The notes: generated by a model from the letters alone, not told the origin. Shown: positions 9,506-18,605, counted from the stretch's first letter. The stretch: 64,000 nucleotides of DNA from Acidobacteriota bacterium (GCA_031296105.1 JARLGJ010000062.1:1-64000); one strand, 5' to 3'. Numbers and translations are program-made.

Positions 9506-10627
9506 TTAGAAGCGGCCGAGCTGCTGCGAGAGTTGCTCGCGCGTGGACTCCGCCGTGCCCGAAATGCCCTGCACGCGCAGCTTGAAGTCGTCCGGGTTGC
9601 TGGCGTTTTCCATGGCCGTCTCGTAGGAGACCAGGCCCTTCTGCAACAGGTCGTAGAGCGACTGATCGAAGGTCTGCATGCCGTACTGCGAGGTGCCCTG
9701 CTGCAGCGCTTCCTTGATGTTGCGCGTCTTTTCCGGGGTGATGATGCACTCGCGAATGTAGGCCGTTGAGATGAGGACTTCAACGGCGGGCACGCGGCCC
9801 GCGCCATCGCAGCGCTTGACGAGGCGCTGGCTGATGACGGCCTTCAAGGTAGCGGCCAGTTGCAGGCGTATCTGCTTCTGCTCCGGCGGCGGAAAAACGC
9901 TGATGATGCGGTTGACGGTCTCCACGGCGTCCAAGGTGTGCAGGGTGCTGAAGACCATGTGACCGGTTTCGGCGGCGTGCAGGGCGGTGGAGATCGTCTC
10001 CAGGTCGCGCATTTCGCCAACGAGGATCACATCGGGATCCTGGCGCAGGCTGGCCCTGAGCGCGCTGCCGAACGATGGCGTATCCACCTCGACCTCGCGC
10101 TGATTGACGAAGCCCTTCTTGTCGCGGTGCAGAAACTCGATCGGATCCTCGATGGTGATGATGTGCTCGGGGCGCGAGGAGTTGATGCGGTCGATCATGG
10201 CCGCCAGCGTGGTGGACTTGCCGGAGCCGGTGACGCCGGTGACCAGCACCAGGCCGCGGGCTTCTTCGCAGATGCGCTCGGTGACCGGCGGCAGGTGCAG
10301 CTCTTCGAGGGCGCGAATCTTGGTGGGGATGACGCGGAGAACGATGCCGACGTTGCCGCGCTGCTGAAAGACGTTGACGCGGAAGCGTCCCAGGCCGGCG
10401 GCGCCATACGCCAAATCGATTTCGGCGCACTCCTTGAACTTTTGCTTCTGGCGGTTGGACATCATGCTGAACGCCATGTTCAACATGTCTTCGCCGGTGA
10501 TGCGGGGCTGGTCGGTAAGCGGCACAAGCTCGCCATCCACGCGCAGGTGAGGGTAGTTGCCCACCTTCAGATGAAGGTCACTCGCCTTGCGTTCACTGGC
10601 AATACGCAGCAGATCGTCAATATTCAT
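9506..10627 (-). CDS. pilT: Twitching motility ATPase PilT
   Basis: The 373-residue hexameric ATPase drives retraction of type IV pili at the inner membrane. Residues ~1-100 are the PAS-like N-domain. The secretion-ATPase core follows with Walker A GVTGSGKST, Asp box (IITIEDPIEFLH), Walker B (ILVGEMRDLETI) and His box (HMVFSTLHT). The AIRNLIRE-like retraction motif region reads AYIRECIITPEKTRNIKEAL, which supports PilT over PilB. No other pilus gene is adjacent, and a terminator follows. Confidence 0.95.
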   Translation of the reverse strand: MNIDDLLRIASERKASDLHLKVGNYPHLRVDGELVPLTDQPRITGEDMLNMAFSMMSNRQKQKFKECAEIDLAYGAAGLGRFRVNVFQQRGNVGIVLRVIPTKIRALEELHLPPVTERICEEARGLVLVTGVTGSGKSTTLAAMIDRINSSRPEHIITIEDPIEFLHRDKKGFVNQREVEVDTPSFGSALRASLRQDPDVILVGEMRDLETISTALHAAETGHMVFSTLHTLDAVETVNRIISVFPPPEQKQIRLQLAATLKAVISQRLVKRCDGAGRVPAVEVLISTAYIRECIITPEKTRNIKEALQQGTSQYGMQTFDQSLYDLLQKGLVSYETAMENASNPDDFKLRVQGISGTAESTREQLSQQLGRF

Positions 10628-10842
10628 CCAAAGAGTCCGATCATCAAAACTTCCCCGAAACTAACACTGATGGACTGCGATTCGCAATGTACGATAGTCA
10701 CTGCACTAGCAGATCTGCTTTCCGGGCGGGAGACGGCGCTCCGTTTCCAGATGCATTGCGTTATTGGAAGCGAAAGATCGCCAACTGACAATCTTCCCGT
10801 ATCTGACTAATCATCGCGGCACGGCGTTTGGCAGGAGAAGCA

Positions 10843-10868
10843 AAGGCGCGGACCGGAGTCCGCGCCTT
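10843..10868 (-). terminator. Terminator of ilvE
   Basis: A hairpin with arms AAGGCGCGGAC and GTCCGCGCCTT and a CGGA loop lies 28 bases past the ilvE stop. The rest of the 268-base gap between pilT and ilvE shows no gene. Confidence 0.7.
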
Positions 10869-10895
10869 GGGGAATACATCCCTCGTTCCGGCCTT

Positions 10896-11822
10896 CTAGC
10901 GCACGGGAACCGGCGTCAGCCAGTTGTGCTTGTCGGGCTTGGAGCCGTCGAAGATGCCGAAGAGTTCGGCGCGGATGGCCTTGGTGATCTTGCCCACCGA
11001 ACCGTCGCCGACCGGAATCTTATCCACCGAACGGATCGGGGAGACCTCGGCCGCGGTGCCGGTGAAGAACAGCTCGTCGCACACGTACAGCATTTCGCGC
11101 GGAATGATGTGCTCCTCGACCGCGATGCCGAGATCCCGGGCCACGGTGATGACCGAGTCGCGGGTGATGCCGGAGAGCACCGAGTTGCCGAGCGGCGGCG
11201 TGTACAGCTTGCCGTTGCGCACCAGGAAGAGATTCTCGCCGGAGCCTTCGCTGACGTAGCCGTTGACGTCCAGCGCGATGCCCTCGACGTAGCCGTTGGC
11301 GACCGCCTCCATCTTGATGAGCTGCGAGTTCATGTAGTTGGCGCCGGCCTTGGCCATGGAGGGCAGAGTGTTCGGGGCCAGGCGCGTCCAGGACGACACG
11401 CAGACATCCACGCCCACGTCCTCGGCGCCTACCAGGTACTTGCCCCAGGCGTAGTTGGCGACGTAGCACTCGGTGGGCACGCCGGTGGGATTCACGCCCA
11501 GTTCGCCGTAGCCGCGCACGATCAGCGGACGGATGTAACAGGGCCACACGCGGTTGGCGGCAATCGTTGCCACCATGGCATCCACCCATTGCTGGCAGGT
11601 AAAGGGCACGGGGATGCGGTAAATCTTGGCCGAATCGAGCAGGCGCTGCATGTGTTCCTGTGCGCGGAAAATGGCCGGGCCGCTGGGCAGCTCGTAACAA
11701 CGGACGCCTTCAAAGACCGACGAGCCGTAGTTCACGACGTGCGACATAACGTGAATCGTGGCGTCGTTCCAGGGAATGAGTTTACCGTTGTGCCAAATGT
11801 TTGCGGTGGGTTGGACGGGCAT
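10896..11822 (-). CDS. ilvE: Branched-chain amino acid aminotransferase
   Basis: The 308-residue fold-type IV PLP enzyme interconverts Leu/Ile/Val and their 2-oxo acids. Recognised by SHVVNYGSSVFEGVRCYE near the N-terminus, the region around the PLP lysine (NYMNSQLIKMEAVANGYVEG) and the class-IV signature SEGSGENLFLVRNG. The ATG at 11822 is preferred because GAGGAG lies 8 bases upstream; the GTG three codons earlier overlaps that ribosome site. Its terminator follows, so it appears monocistronic. It is divergent from lrgA. Confidence 0.92.
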   Translation of the reverse strand: MPVQPTANIWHNGKLIPWNDATIHVMSHVVNYGSSVFEGVRCYELPSGPAIFRAQEHMQRLLDSAKIYRIPVPFTCQQWVDAMVATIAANRVWPCYIRPLIVRGYGELGVNPTGVPTECYVANYAWGKYLVGAEDVGVDVCVSSWTRLAPNTLPSMAKAGANYMNSQLIKMEAVANGYVEGIALDVNGYVSEGSGENLFLVRNGKLYTPPLGNSVLSGITRDSVITVARDLGIAVEEHIIPREMLYVCDELFFTGTAAEVSPIRSVDKIPVGDGSVGKITKAIRAELFGIFDGSKPDKHNWLTPVPVR

Positions 11823-12010
11823 TGTGCGCACTCCTCAAGTAGTACAGAACGTACATTATATAAGAGTGGAACGGCGCGTGGTGATGCGGCGGACTTCCGC
11901 CGCCTTGTATGCGTCTGAAACCGCGGCACTAAGCGCGTATATGCAAAATCCAATCAGGGCTATCAATAAGTGCGATAAGCGAAGCCGCCAAAACTTGTTA
12001 GCATAAAAAG

Positions 12011-12358
12011 ATGCGGGGTTTTGCGATTCTTAGTGCATTTCAGTTAGTGGGGACGCTGATTCACGTAGTCGGAGTGCCCATGCCGGGAGCGGTGATCGGC
12101 CTGTTTCTATTCACCGCGAGTCTCTTTCTAGGCTGGGTCAAGCTGGAATGGGTGGAAGACAGCAGCAACTTTTTGCTGAAGCACATGCTGTTGTTCTTTG
12201 TGCCCATGACGGTGATGACCATGCGCCTGGCTTCGGTGCTGCGCGCCAACTGGGCCGCGCTCACGGTGAGCATCTTCGTCAGCACGCTGGCGGTGATGGC
12301 CACCACCGGGCTGGTGGCCGATTTGCTTTTGCGGCGCAAGGAAAGAGCGGTCAAGTGA
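12011..12358 (+). CDS. lrgA: LrgA/CidA-family holin-like membrane protein
   Basis: The 115-residue protein has four hydrophobic segments (GTLIHVVGVPMPGAVIGLFL, a second in TASLFLGWVKL, LLKHMLLFFVPMTVMTM, and VSIFVSTLAVMATTGLVADL) and the typical VPMPGAVIGL motif of the family. LrgA/LrgB proteins modulate murein hydrolase export and cell lysis or carry small metabolites such as pyruvate. Its stop overlaps the lrgB start (GTGA). Confidence 0.85.
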   Translation: MRGFAILSAFQLVGTLIHVVGVPMPGAVIGLFLFTASLFLGWVKLEWVEDSSNFLLKHMLLFFVPMTVMTMRLASVLRANWAALTVSIFVSTLAVMATTGLVADLLLRRKERAVK

Positions 12359-13080
12359 ACGAATTTACCTCCTCCATGGTATTTGGCGCCGCGCTGACGG
12401 TGGTGTTCTATGCCGCCGGCCTGGAATTGCACAAGAAAGTTGCCTGGGCGCATCCCTTGATCACCACCTGCACCGGCCTGATGCTGACCGTCAAGCTGCT
12501 GCACATTCCTTTGGAAAACTATGCGCGCGGTGGCGACATCATCACCTACCTGCTGGGGCCGGCGGTGATTGCCCTGGGCGTGCCGGTGTACAAGAACGGC
12601 AAACGGCTGCGTAGCGCGGCGGTGCCGCTCTCGGTGTCCATCGGCGTAGGTTCGGCCGTGGGCATGGTTACGGCTGCGGCCTGCGCGGCGCTGATGGGCG
12701 CTCCCAGGGAGTTCATCGCTTCGGCTGTACCCAAGTCGGTGACCACGCCGATTGCCATGGAAATTGCGCGCGAGCTGCATGGCTTTCCCGAGATCGCGGC
12801 GGCCATGGCCCTGGTGGCGGGCATCATCGGCAACCTGGCGGGGCCGGAGATTCTGCGCCTCTGCGGCGTAAAGCACGACCTGGCGATGGGCGCGGCCATG
12901 GGCACTTCGGCGCACGGCTTTGGCACGGCGCGCCTGTTGAAGGAGCATGACCTGCAAGCCTCCACCGCGTCGCTGGCAATGGCCGTAGCGGGCATGACCG
13001 TCTCGGTGCTGGCCATGGGGATTCCCTGGGTGCTGCACATGCTCGCCAAGTATGGCGCGCACGGTGTTTTGGGCAGCTAA
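12355..13080 (+). CDS. lrgB: LrgB-family membrane protein
   Basis: The protein is 241 residues from a GTG at 12355 that overlaps the lrgA stop by 4 bases. It has seven or so hydrophobic segments and the conserved LrgB core (SVTTPIAMEIARELHG region, then HGFGTARLLKEHD and MAGMTVSVLAM-like end). The frame remains open upstream of 12355 inside lrgA, but only the GTG fits the family's N-terminus. It is the partner of LrgA in the membrane. A bidirectional terminator follows. Confidence 0.88.
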   Translation: MNEFTSSMVFGAALTVVFYAAGLELHKKVAWAHPLITTCTGLMLTVKLLHIPLENYARGGDIITYLLGPAVIALGVPVYKNGKRLRSAAVPLSVSIGVGSAVGMVTAAACAALMGAPREFIASAVPKSVTTPIAMEIARELHGFPEIAAAMALVAGIIGNLAGPEILRLCGVKHDLAMGAAMGTSAHGFGTARLLKEHDLQASTASLAMAVAGMTVSVLAMGIPWVLHMLAKYGAHGVLGS

Positions 13081-13108
13081 CTGGTATTACATTTTTTGTG
13101 GATAGAAG

Positions 13109-13139
13109 AAAGCCCCCTTCGCCAGGCGGAGGGGGCTTT
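13109..13139. terminator. Bidirectional terminator
   Basis: AAAGCCCCC and GGGGGCTTT form a 9-bp stem between the convergent lrgB (ends 13080) and TIGR00300 (ends 13163) genes; the A and T ends serve both strands. Confidence 0.8.
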
Positions 13140-13162
13140 GCATTGCATCGTGCAAATTCGAT

Positions 13163-14413
13163 TTACGCTTCCTCTGGCACGGCCGGCTTGGGACCGGCTT
13201 CCACGGCGTTGCTGAGTTCGCGCAGAAAGAGCTCGGCGTCCGTGACCAGCCCGAGAGCCTGGAAGGTGCCGCGGTCGGCCAGCTTGGTGACCACCGCGGG
13301 GTTGATGTCCACGGCCACAACCTTCGTCGAGGCCTTCAGCATGTTGCCCGTGGCAATCGAGTGCAGCATGGTGGCGATCATCAGCACCAGTTCCACGCCA
13401 TGCAGCGCGTTGCGCATCTTCACCTGCGCCTTGGTGGTGTCGGTGATGACGTCCGGCATGGGGCCATCGTCGCGCACCGAGCCGGCCAGCACCAGGTCCA
13501 CGTTGTTCTTGATGCACTCGTACATCACTCCGCTTTGCAGCAGGCCGCTCTCCACGGCTTTCTGCAAAGAGCCCGCGCGGCGGATGGTGTTGATGGCCGC
13601 CATGTGATTGCGGTGTCCGCCGGGAACGGCCAGGCCGTCCTGCAAAGAGACGCCGAGCGAGGTGCCGTAGAGCTGGCTCTCCACGTCGTGCGTGGCAATG
13701 GCATTGCCGCCGAAGACCGCCTGCACGTAACCTTCGCGAATCAGCTTGGCCAGGATAGGTCCGGCGCCGCTGTGCACAATGGCCGGACCGGCCACCACCA
13801 GCACGCGTCCGCCGCGCGCGCGCACCTCGTGCAACTGCTGCGCAATGGCTTCGATCACCAGGCGCTTGGGATGTTCGCTGGAAACATTGCTGCCCATGAA
13901 GCTGAAAACCTCACGCGAGCGCGAGCGCTGCGGAGGCAGAATGCGAATGCCGTCGTGTCCAACGGCCACCAGCTCGCCCGCGACCACTTCTCCGGCGGGA
14001 ACCATGCGCGCTTCGTTATAGGCGGGGCTGACGACGATGGCCAGATCCATCTCGGTGCTCTTCACCTCCACCCAGTGGCCGTTCAGGCGCACCTGCGTGG
14101 GCAGGTGCGTGGTGGAGTAGAAATCCTCGGGCAGCACTCCGTCGGCCGGCGCCGGCTGGTAGGCCACATCCTCGCGCGAGGCGATCTCGGCGCCGTGCGC
14201 CTGCAAGGCGAGAAGGATCTCTTCGAGCTTCTTCTCCGAGGTGGCGGAGACCTTCATGCGCGCGAAGGAGGCTTCGTCCTTGGCGCGGCCGACCTGCATT
14301 TCCAGCACGTCGAACGAGCCGCCCAGGTCCATGATGGTGTCGAAGGCGCGGGGCAGCGTCCACGAGTCGATGATGTGGCCTTCGAGTGTGACTTCTTCAC
14401 TAAATCGATTCAT
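13163..14413 (-). CDS. TIGR00300 (LOR/SDH-domain) protein, probable ornithine cyclodeaminase
   Basis: The 416-residue protein matches TIGR00300, including the N-terminal substrate-binding half (TLEGHIIDSWTLPRAFD) and the Rossmann-like half (VLVVAGPAIVHSGAGPILAK, FGGNAIATHDVESQLYGTSL, AGSVRDDGPMPDVITDT). Family members from methanogens and the C-terminal part of cyanobacterial AgrE/ArgZ convert ornithine to proline, so the same reaction is inferred here; no arginine-dihydrolase domain is fused. The ATG at 14413, preceded by GGAAAAGG, is preferred over one 20 codons upstream, as the family starts MxxFxEEVTLEG. Apparently monocistronic. Confidence 0.8.
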   Translation of the reverse strand: MNRFSEEVTLEGHIIDSWTLPRAFDTIMDLGGSFDVLEMQVGRAKDEASFARMKVSATSEKKLEEILLALQAHGAEIASREDVAYQPAPADGVLPEDFYSTTHLPTQVRLNGHWVEVKSTEMDLAIVVSPAYNEARMVPAGEVVAGELVAVGHDGIRILPPQRSRSREVFSFMGSNVSSEHPKRLVIEAIAQQLHEVRARGGRVLVVAGPAIVHSGAGPILAKLIREGYVQAVFGGNAIATHDVESQLYGTSLGVSLQDGLAVPGGHRNHMAAINTIRRAGSLQKAVESGLLQSGVMYECIKNNVDLVLAGSVRDDGPMPDVITDTTKAQVKMRNALHGVELVLMIATMLHSIATGNMLKASTKVVAVDINPAVVTKLADRGTFQALGLVTDAELFLRELSNAVEAGPKPAVPEEA

Positions 14414-14454
14414 GATTCCTTTTCCGGGTTGGAGTCGGCACGTAGGCCGTAAAT

Positions 14455-14485
14455 ACAAAAAGACCCGCGGCAAATGCCTGCGGGC
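14455..14485 (-). terminator. Terminator downstream of tRNA-Arg
   Basis: CCCGC-GGCA pairs with TGCC-T-GCGGG (one T bulge), followed on the minus strand by TCTTTTTGTATTT. It lies between the tRNA and the TIGR00300 gene. The rest of 14486-14649 shows nothing recognisable. Confidence 0.6.
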
Positions 14486-14649
14486 CGGAGATGAGTGCTG
14501 TTGGACTTACGGTATTACAGCTCTCTCCACGCACACAAGCACCGGGCCGGCGGTCGCGGCAGCGGGTGCGGGTTTGTAGCGTGGAAAGCCATATGTTCTG
14601 AATTCTGCGGGAATCGGCGGGGAAAGTCAAATTACGCCGCGGAGAGATA

Positions 14650-14726
14650 TGGTAGGAGCGGCAGGACTCGAACCTGCGACCCTCTGCTTAGAAGGCAGAT
14701 GCTCTATCCAACTGAGCTACGCTCCC
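14650..14726 (-). tRNA. tRNA-Arg (anticodon TCT), CCA encoded
   Basis: The cloverleaf is complete: acceptor GGGAGCG/CGCTCCT, D-arm GCTC...GAGC, anticodon stem TCTGC/GCAGA with loop CTTCTAA, T-arm GCAGG TTCGAGT CCTGC, discriminator A and an encoded CCA. The anticodon TCT reads AGA/AGG. Confidence 0.97.
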
Positions 14727-14768
14727 GTATGCGGTAGAACATGCGCTCGGACAGCGCACAACACCATT

Positions 14769-15383
14769 CTAGCCGAGTTCCGATCCTGGTGCGCGCGCGA
14801 CTTCCGTGGGCGGCTGCAGTAGGCATCCGGCGAGGCACTCCAGCGCCTTTGCCCAGTTTGCGGCGGCTTCCTGCAGCGAATCTCCCCAGCCGGTGACGAA
14901 CAGTGTGAGGCAATAGCCCGGAGTGGATTCGTCCTGCACGCCGGTTACGCTTTCTGCGTGAAAGTAGCAGCGGCGAACGACGATCTCCGCCGTGGCCGGC
15001 AACGCTTCGTGTTCTTCCAGGCGGTTTGCAATGCGGCGCGCAATGGCCTCGTGCAGCGTCAGGTTGTCGCGCGCGGGCGTGACCCCGGCGAGCACAATGT
15101 CGAGGTACGAGCCGCAAGCGTGCGCCGCGCCATAGAGGTTTTCCGCGGCGCCGGCCGCTTCGCTCCACACATCGCACTTGGCGCTCTGCCAGGGGCTTGC
15201 GGCGGAGTTCACCGCCAGCAGAAAGCTGCGCAGAGCAGGGAACTGTGCAGCCTCCGGCAACTCGTCCACGCGCGCGGGCTCGCGCCGCAGATCAAGGTAG
15301 CGCACTCGCGCCGCGGGATCGCTCCAGGGCAGTTCCAGCGCGGGCGCCGTGGGGCCAAGCTCGATGCTGAAGTCGGCGTCCAT
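14769..15383 (-). CDS. Hypothetical protein, coupled to YheT-like hydrolase gene
   Basis: The protein is 204 residues from the ATG at 15383, 1 base after the stop of the hydrolase gene, so translation is probably coupled. No signal peptide or membrane segment is seen. The sequence has mixed alpha/beta character (RARVDELPEAAQFP-like N-half; EIVVRRCYFHAESVTGVQDE in the middle; a C-terminal helix GDSLQEAAANWAKALECLAG). No known family recognised. Confidence 0.6.
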   Translation of the reverse strand: MDADFSIELGPTAPALELPWSDPAARVRYLDLRREPARVDELPEAAQFPALRSFLLAVNSAASPWQSAKCDVWSEAAGAAENLYGAAHACGSYLDIVLAGVTPARDNLTLHEAIARRIANRLEEHEALPATAEIVVRRCYFHAESVTGVQDESTPGYCLTLFVTGWGDSLQEAAANWAKALECLAGCLLQPPTEVARAPGSELG

Positions 15384-15384
15384 G

Positions 15385-16428
15385 TTAGCGGCGCTCCTCC
15401 ACCTTACCCAGAAACTCGATGATCTTTGCCTCGGCCCAGCGCCCGTCGCCGTCGCCATTCATGGGGCGAGCCAGGAAGGCGCAATGTCCGCCGTGCGCCG
15501 TGGGCAGAAACGCAATCTGCGGGTTCTCTTCGAGCTTGCGGCGGCTCTCCGCGGAGATGGCCACAAACGGATCGTCTGCGGCGTGGATGACGAGCGTGGG
15601 TCGCGCGATCTTGTCCAGCACATGCATGGAGCTGGACTTGTCGTAGTAGTCGTCCGCGTTTTGAAAACCCATATAGCGCGAAGTGATGCGGTCATCGAAG
15701 GTGCGAACGGAATACACGCCCTTCAGCCGAGAGGGGTCGTAGCGTCCTTTCCACAGGGATGCCTTGCGACGGAAGCTCTTGCGCAGAGAGGCCATGAACC
15801 ACTGCTCGTACACAAAGTTCGATGGGCGGTGAATGCGGTCGCTGGAGATGCCCAGGTCGCAGGCGGGCGAAACCGTGGCCGCGGCCACTAGCTGCGCAGG
15901 CGCCGAGTCCCCCAGGCGTCCCATGGCGCGCAGCACCTGGTTGCCACCCATGGAGAAGCCCACCAGCGCAATGCGCTCCAGTCCTTCGGTGGAGATCAGT
16001 TCCTGCACCAGCTTCTCCACGTCCTGCGAAAGTCCGGAGTGGTAGAGCGTGGCGGAGAGTTGCTCGGTGCCGCCGCAGCCGCGCACGTTCATGCGCACAA
16101 TATTCCACCCGCGCGCCCAGGCGCGAGCGGCCGTGCCCAGCACGTAGCCCGACTGCGACGAGCCTTCCAGTCCGTGCACGATGAGCAGCGTCAGGCGCTG
16201 CTTGCGCTGGGCCTGCCAGTGGCAGCGGCACAGCAGTTGCACGTCGGCCTCCACGCGGAACAATCGCTCCTCCGGCGTGGGCAGGTTGATGCGGCGCTGC
16301 TGAAAGTTGCCGGCGATGGTTTGCATGTGCCCGTTGGCCAGCCAGCGGCGCGGCACAAAATCATTGGCCACCTCCGGCGCGGGAGGAATAGGAGCGGAAC
16401 TTGCATTCGGTATGTTGGAATTGGACAT
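15385..16428 (-). CDS. YheT-family alpha/beta hydrolase
   Basis: The 347-residue protein is of the AB-hydrolase_4/YheT family. An N-terminal signature (FVPRRWLANGHMQTIAGNF) is followed by LLIVHGLEGSSQSGY (oxyanion region), the nucleophile elbow GFSMGGNQVLR (Ser), an Asp in VIHAADDPFVA and the catalytic His in THGGHCAF. Substrate is unknown; relatives act on esters or lipids. The ATG at 16428 is chosen because the longer frame upstream runs over the divergent FmdB gene and lacks coding character. First gene of a pair with the hypothetical protein ending at 14769. Confidence 0.85.
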   Translation of the reverse strand: MSNSNIPNASSAPIPPAPEVANDFVPRRWLANGHMQTIAGNFQQRRINLPTPEERLFRVEADVQLLCRCHWQAQRKQRLTLLIVHGLEGSSQSGYVLGTAARAWARGWNIVRMNVRGCGGTEQLSATLYHSGLSQDVEKLVQELISTEGLERIALVGFSMGGNQVLRAMGRLGDSAPAQLVAAATVSPACDLGISSDRIHRPSNFVYEQWFMASLRKSFRRKASLWKGRYDPSRLKGVYSVRTFDDRITSRYMGFQNADDYYDKSSSMHVLDKIARPTLVIHAADDPFVAISAESRRKLEENPQIAFLPTAHGGHCAFLARPMNGDGDGRWAEAKIIEFLGKVEERR

Positions 16429-16526
16429 TGATGCGCGGCCCGGCGCGGTATCGCTCACCGGCCTATATAATGAATGTATCAAGTTTCGCCGGGATGCTTC
16501 CCGCGCGATGTGCCAGGGAGACGGGG

Positions 16527-16745
16527 ATGCCGATTTTTGAATACCTCTGTAAGAGCTGCGGCAAGAAGTTTGAAGCCATCGTGTACGGCTCCAGGCAGGC
16601 CGAGTGCCCGGAGTGCAAAAGCACCGAGCTGGCGCAGCAACTTTCCACCTTCGCCGCGCACGGCACCGACAAGTCCACGTCCGCGGCGCAGAAGATGCCC
16701 TGCGGCATGCCTTCGGGAAGCTGCGGCGGCTGCGGCATGAACTAG
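16527..16745 (+). CDS. FmdB-family zinc ribbon protein
   Basis: The 72-residue protein starts with the family signature (MPIFEYLCKSCGKKFEAIV) and carries two CxxC pairs (CKSC, CPEC) for one zinc. The C-terminus adds a Cys/Gly-rich tail (GSCGGCGMN). Members are small putative regulators often found near C1 or stress genes; the exact role is unknown. The ATG at 16527 is set by the family's N-terminus and by GGGAGACGGGG upstream. It is divergent from the hydrolase and 29 bases ahead of the M50 protease gene. Confidence 0.85.
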   Translation: MPIFEYLCKSCGKKFEAIVYGSRQAECPECKSTELAQQLSTFAAHGTDKSTSAAQKMPCGMPSGSCGGCGMN

Positions 16746-16774
16746 AACTGCCAATCTTCACCCTCCATACAGGA

Positions 16775-17761
16775 ATGAGTCCTTTGCCAGAGCAGAGTTG
16801 CCGCCGGTGTGGCGCCACGCTTGAACCCGGTGTATTGATCTGTCCCCAGTGCCGTCTGCTGGTGCATGGCGATGAGGTGGAGTTCCTGCGTCATTCCGCG
16901 TTGTCGCGCGAGGAGCAGGAGGACCGCTCCGGCGCCGAGCAATTGTGGCAGCAGGCGCTGTCGTTGGTGCCGCCGGGGTCGCCGCACGAGGTGTGGATAC
17001 GCCGGCACATCGCCGAACTGAAGCAGGCGCCGGCCACGGGCGCGGCAAAGCCGGCGGCGCAAAGTAAATGGACAAAGCGGCTCGGTCCCCTGGCGCCACT
17101 CGCGCTGGTGCTGGCCAAGGCAAAGACGCTGTTCTTCGCGCTGTTCAAGCTCAAATTTCTTTTCAGCTTTGTCGCCTTCTTTGGCTTTTACTGGGCATTG
17201 TTCGGCGCATGGTTCGGCATCGGCTTTGCCGTCATGATTCTGCTGCACGAGATGGGGCACTACGTGGAAGTCCGCCGCCGCGGCTTGCCGGCCGAGATGC
17301 CGGTGTTCCTGCCCGGACTTGGTGCCTACGTGAAGTGGCAGGCGCTGGGCGTGACGGAGGAAGTGCGCGCCATGATCTCGCTGGCCGGTCCGGCGGCAGG
17401 CACGGTTGCGGCCCTGGTTGCATATGGGCTCTTTCTCTACAACGGACACCCTCTGTGGGCGGCGCTGGCGCACACCGGAGCGTGGCTGAACCTGTTGAAC
17501 CTGATTCCCGTGTGGGTGCTGGACGGCGAAGGCGCCGCGCGCCCCTTGGATCGCCTTGGCTGCTTCAGCCTGCTGCTGTTTTGCGGCGTGCTCTTTTGGT
17601 GGACCTCGCAGCCCGTTCTGCTTTTGGTGATGGCCGGACTCGGCTGGCAGATCTACAAAAAGCATTTGCCGCTGGAGGGTTCACTGCGCGTGCAACTGTA
17701 CTTTGCCAGCGTTCTGGCCGTGCTGGGCTGGCTGATGCACGCCACGCCCATAGTGCAGTAA
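16775..17761 (+). CDS. Site-2-type zinc metalloprotease (M50) with N-terminal zinc ribbon
   Basis: The 328-residue polytopic membrane protein has a rubredoxin-like zinc ribbon at residues ~9-26 (CRRCGATLEPGVLICPQC), a soluble helical linker to ~105, then several membrane segments. The HEMGH zinc site is at residues ~158-162 (MILLHEMGHYVEV), and a second site aspartate lies in WVLDGEGAARPLDRLG. Most M50 proteases have LDGG/NPxxxLDG here, so the second motif is divergent. Such proteases cleave substrates within the membrane. Probably co-transcribed with the FmdB gene. Confidence 0.8.
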   Translation: MSPLPEQSCRRCGATLEPGVLICPQCRLLVHGDEVEFLRHSALSREEQEDRSGAEQLWQQALSLVPPGSPHEVWIRRHIAELKQAPATGAAKPAAQSKWTKRLGPLAPLALVLAKAKTLFFALFKLKFLFSFVAFFGFYWALFGAWFGIGFAVMILLHEMGHYVEVRRRGLPAEMPVFLPGLGAYVKWQALGVTEEVRAMISLAGPAAGTVAALVAYGLFLYNGHPLWAALAHTGAWLNLLNLIPVWVLDGEGAARPLDRLGCFSLLLFCGVLFWWTSQPVLLLVMAGLGWQIYKKHLPLEGSLRVQLYFASVLAVLGWLMHATPIVQ

Positions 17762-17807
17762 CCCGGCGCTAAAGCCGGTGGCGGCGGCTGCTCCGCAATG
17801 TCTCCTT

Positions 17808-18455
17808 TTACATCCGGCGCAGCGAGAGAGAAGCATGGGAGGGTGCGATCCCGCCGGATATCCCGCCTCTGTGCAGCAGTACCGCCCCGCGTTCCACGGC
17901 CGAAAGAATTTCATGCGCCAGGCCGGAGATCTCCGGCTGTTCGCGCGCGCTGCCTTCAATGAGCCGCGCGTAGGCCGCCACGGAACTAAGTATCTCCTCC
18001 ATGTTGCCCATCAGTTCCGCGTGATGCAGGGGGTGGCCCGCGGCCTGCGATTGCAGGGCTTCCACAACTTCATGGCGATGCCTCTCGCAGGAGAGAATGT
18101 GCATCATCGAGGCGTTGGCCCCGGACAGCTCTTCGGCAAAGCCCTCATAGCGTGTCTGGCTGTGATTATCGCTGCTGGAGAAAGCATATTTGCGCACGCT
18201 CAGCAGCAGTTCCTTCTCCGCGCCGTCGCGGCAGCGGACGCGCAGCGGAAGGTACTCGGACTGCCATGGCTCCTCCAGGCGCTTGCGGAATTCTGCGGCG
18301 TCCGGCGCGCTGGCGCATAACGCGAAGGCGTTTGGGGCCTGCGCCAGAAAGCCTCGGCGCGACTGATATCCGAGTAACTTGGCCATGCCAAGACTGGCGG
18401 CAACAATCCGTCCGTCATCGTCGAAACAGAGAAAATTATTCGCGAACACGGTCAC
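17808..18455 (-). CDS. Orphan PAS sensor with degenerate DHp-like helix pair, no kinase domain
   Basis: The 215-residue protein has a PAS domain at ~1-110 (FLCFDDDGRIVAASLGMAKL, then LLLSVRKYAF) and a two-helix segment at ~145-200 (MGNMEEILSSVAAYARLIEG and LAHEILSAVERGAVLLHR). The second segment resembles the dimerisation domain of PAS histidine kinases, but the position of the phospho-accepting His-Asp is Met-Gly-Asn and no HATPase domain follows. It is paralogous to the gene at 18712-19347. A sigma54-type promoter lies about 130 bases upstream. It lies beside the sigma54 activator gene of the exopolysaccharide region. Confidence 0.7.
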   Translation of the reverse strand: MTVFANNFLCFDDDGRIVAASLGMAKLLGYQSRRGFLAQAPNAFALCASAPDAAEFRKRLEEPWQSEYLPLRVRCRDGAEKELLLSVRKYAFSSSDNHSQTRYEGFAEELSGANASMMHILSCERHRHEVVEALQSQAAGHPLHHAELMGNMEEILSSVAAYARLIEGSAREQPEISGLAHEILSAVERGAVLLHRGGISGGIAPSHASLSLRRM

Positions 18456-18587
18456 GTTCCTTTCCTGGCAGCCGTTCGCAAGTACTCCTGGCTTCTCGCT
18501 TTCCGCAAAGAGGTTGCGCCACTACCGGAAAAGATTCCCAAAGTGCGGGGTCGGTGGTCCGGCGGCTGTACTCTCGTTCTTCAGGAG

Positions 18588-18605
18588 TTGCAACTTAGTG
18601 ACCAT
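18588..18605 (-). promoter_or_regulatory. Candidate sigma54 promoter for the PAS gene at 17808-18455
   Basis: On the minus strand ATGG and GCAA are separated by exactly 10 bases between GG and GC, with TT before GC (TTGCAA), as in the consensus TTGGCACG-N4-TTGCA. The GG-N10-GC core alone is common in GC-rich DNA; the extra -12 matches raise support. Confidence 0.45.

Noticed and set aside
10708-10719. 12-bp palindrome AGCAGATCTGCT between pilT and ilvE
   Set aside because: Short, single, and no regulator nearby; chance palindrome likely.
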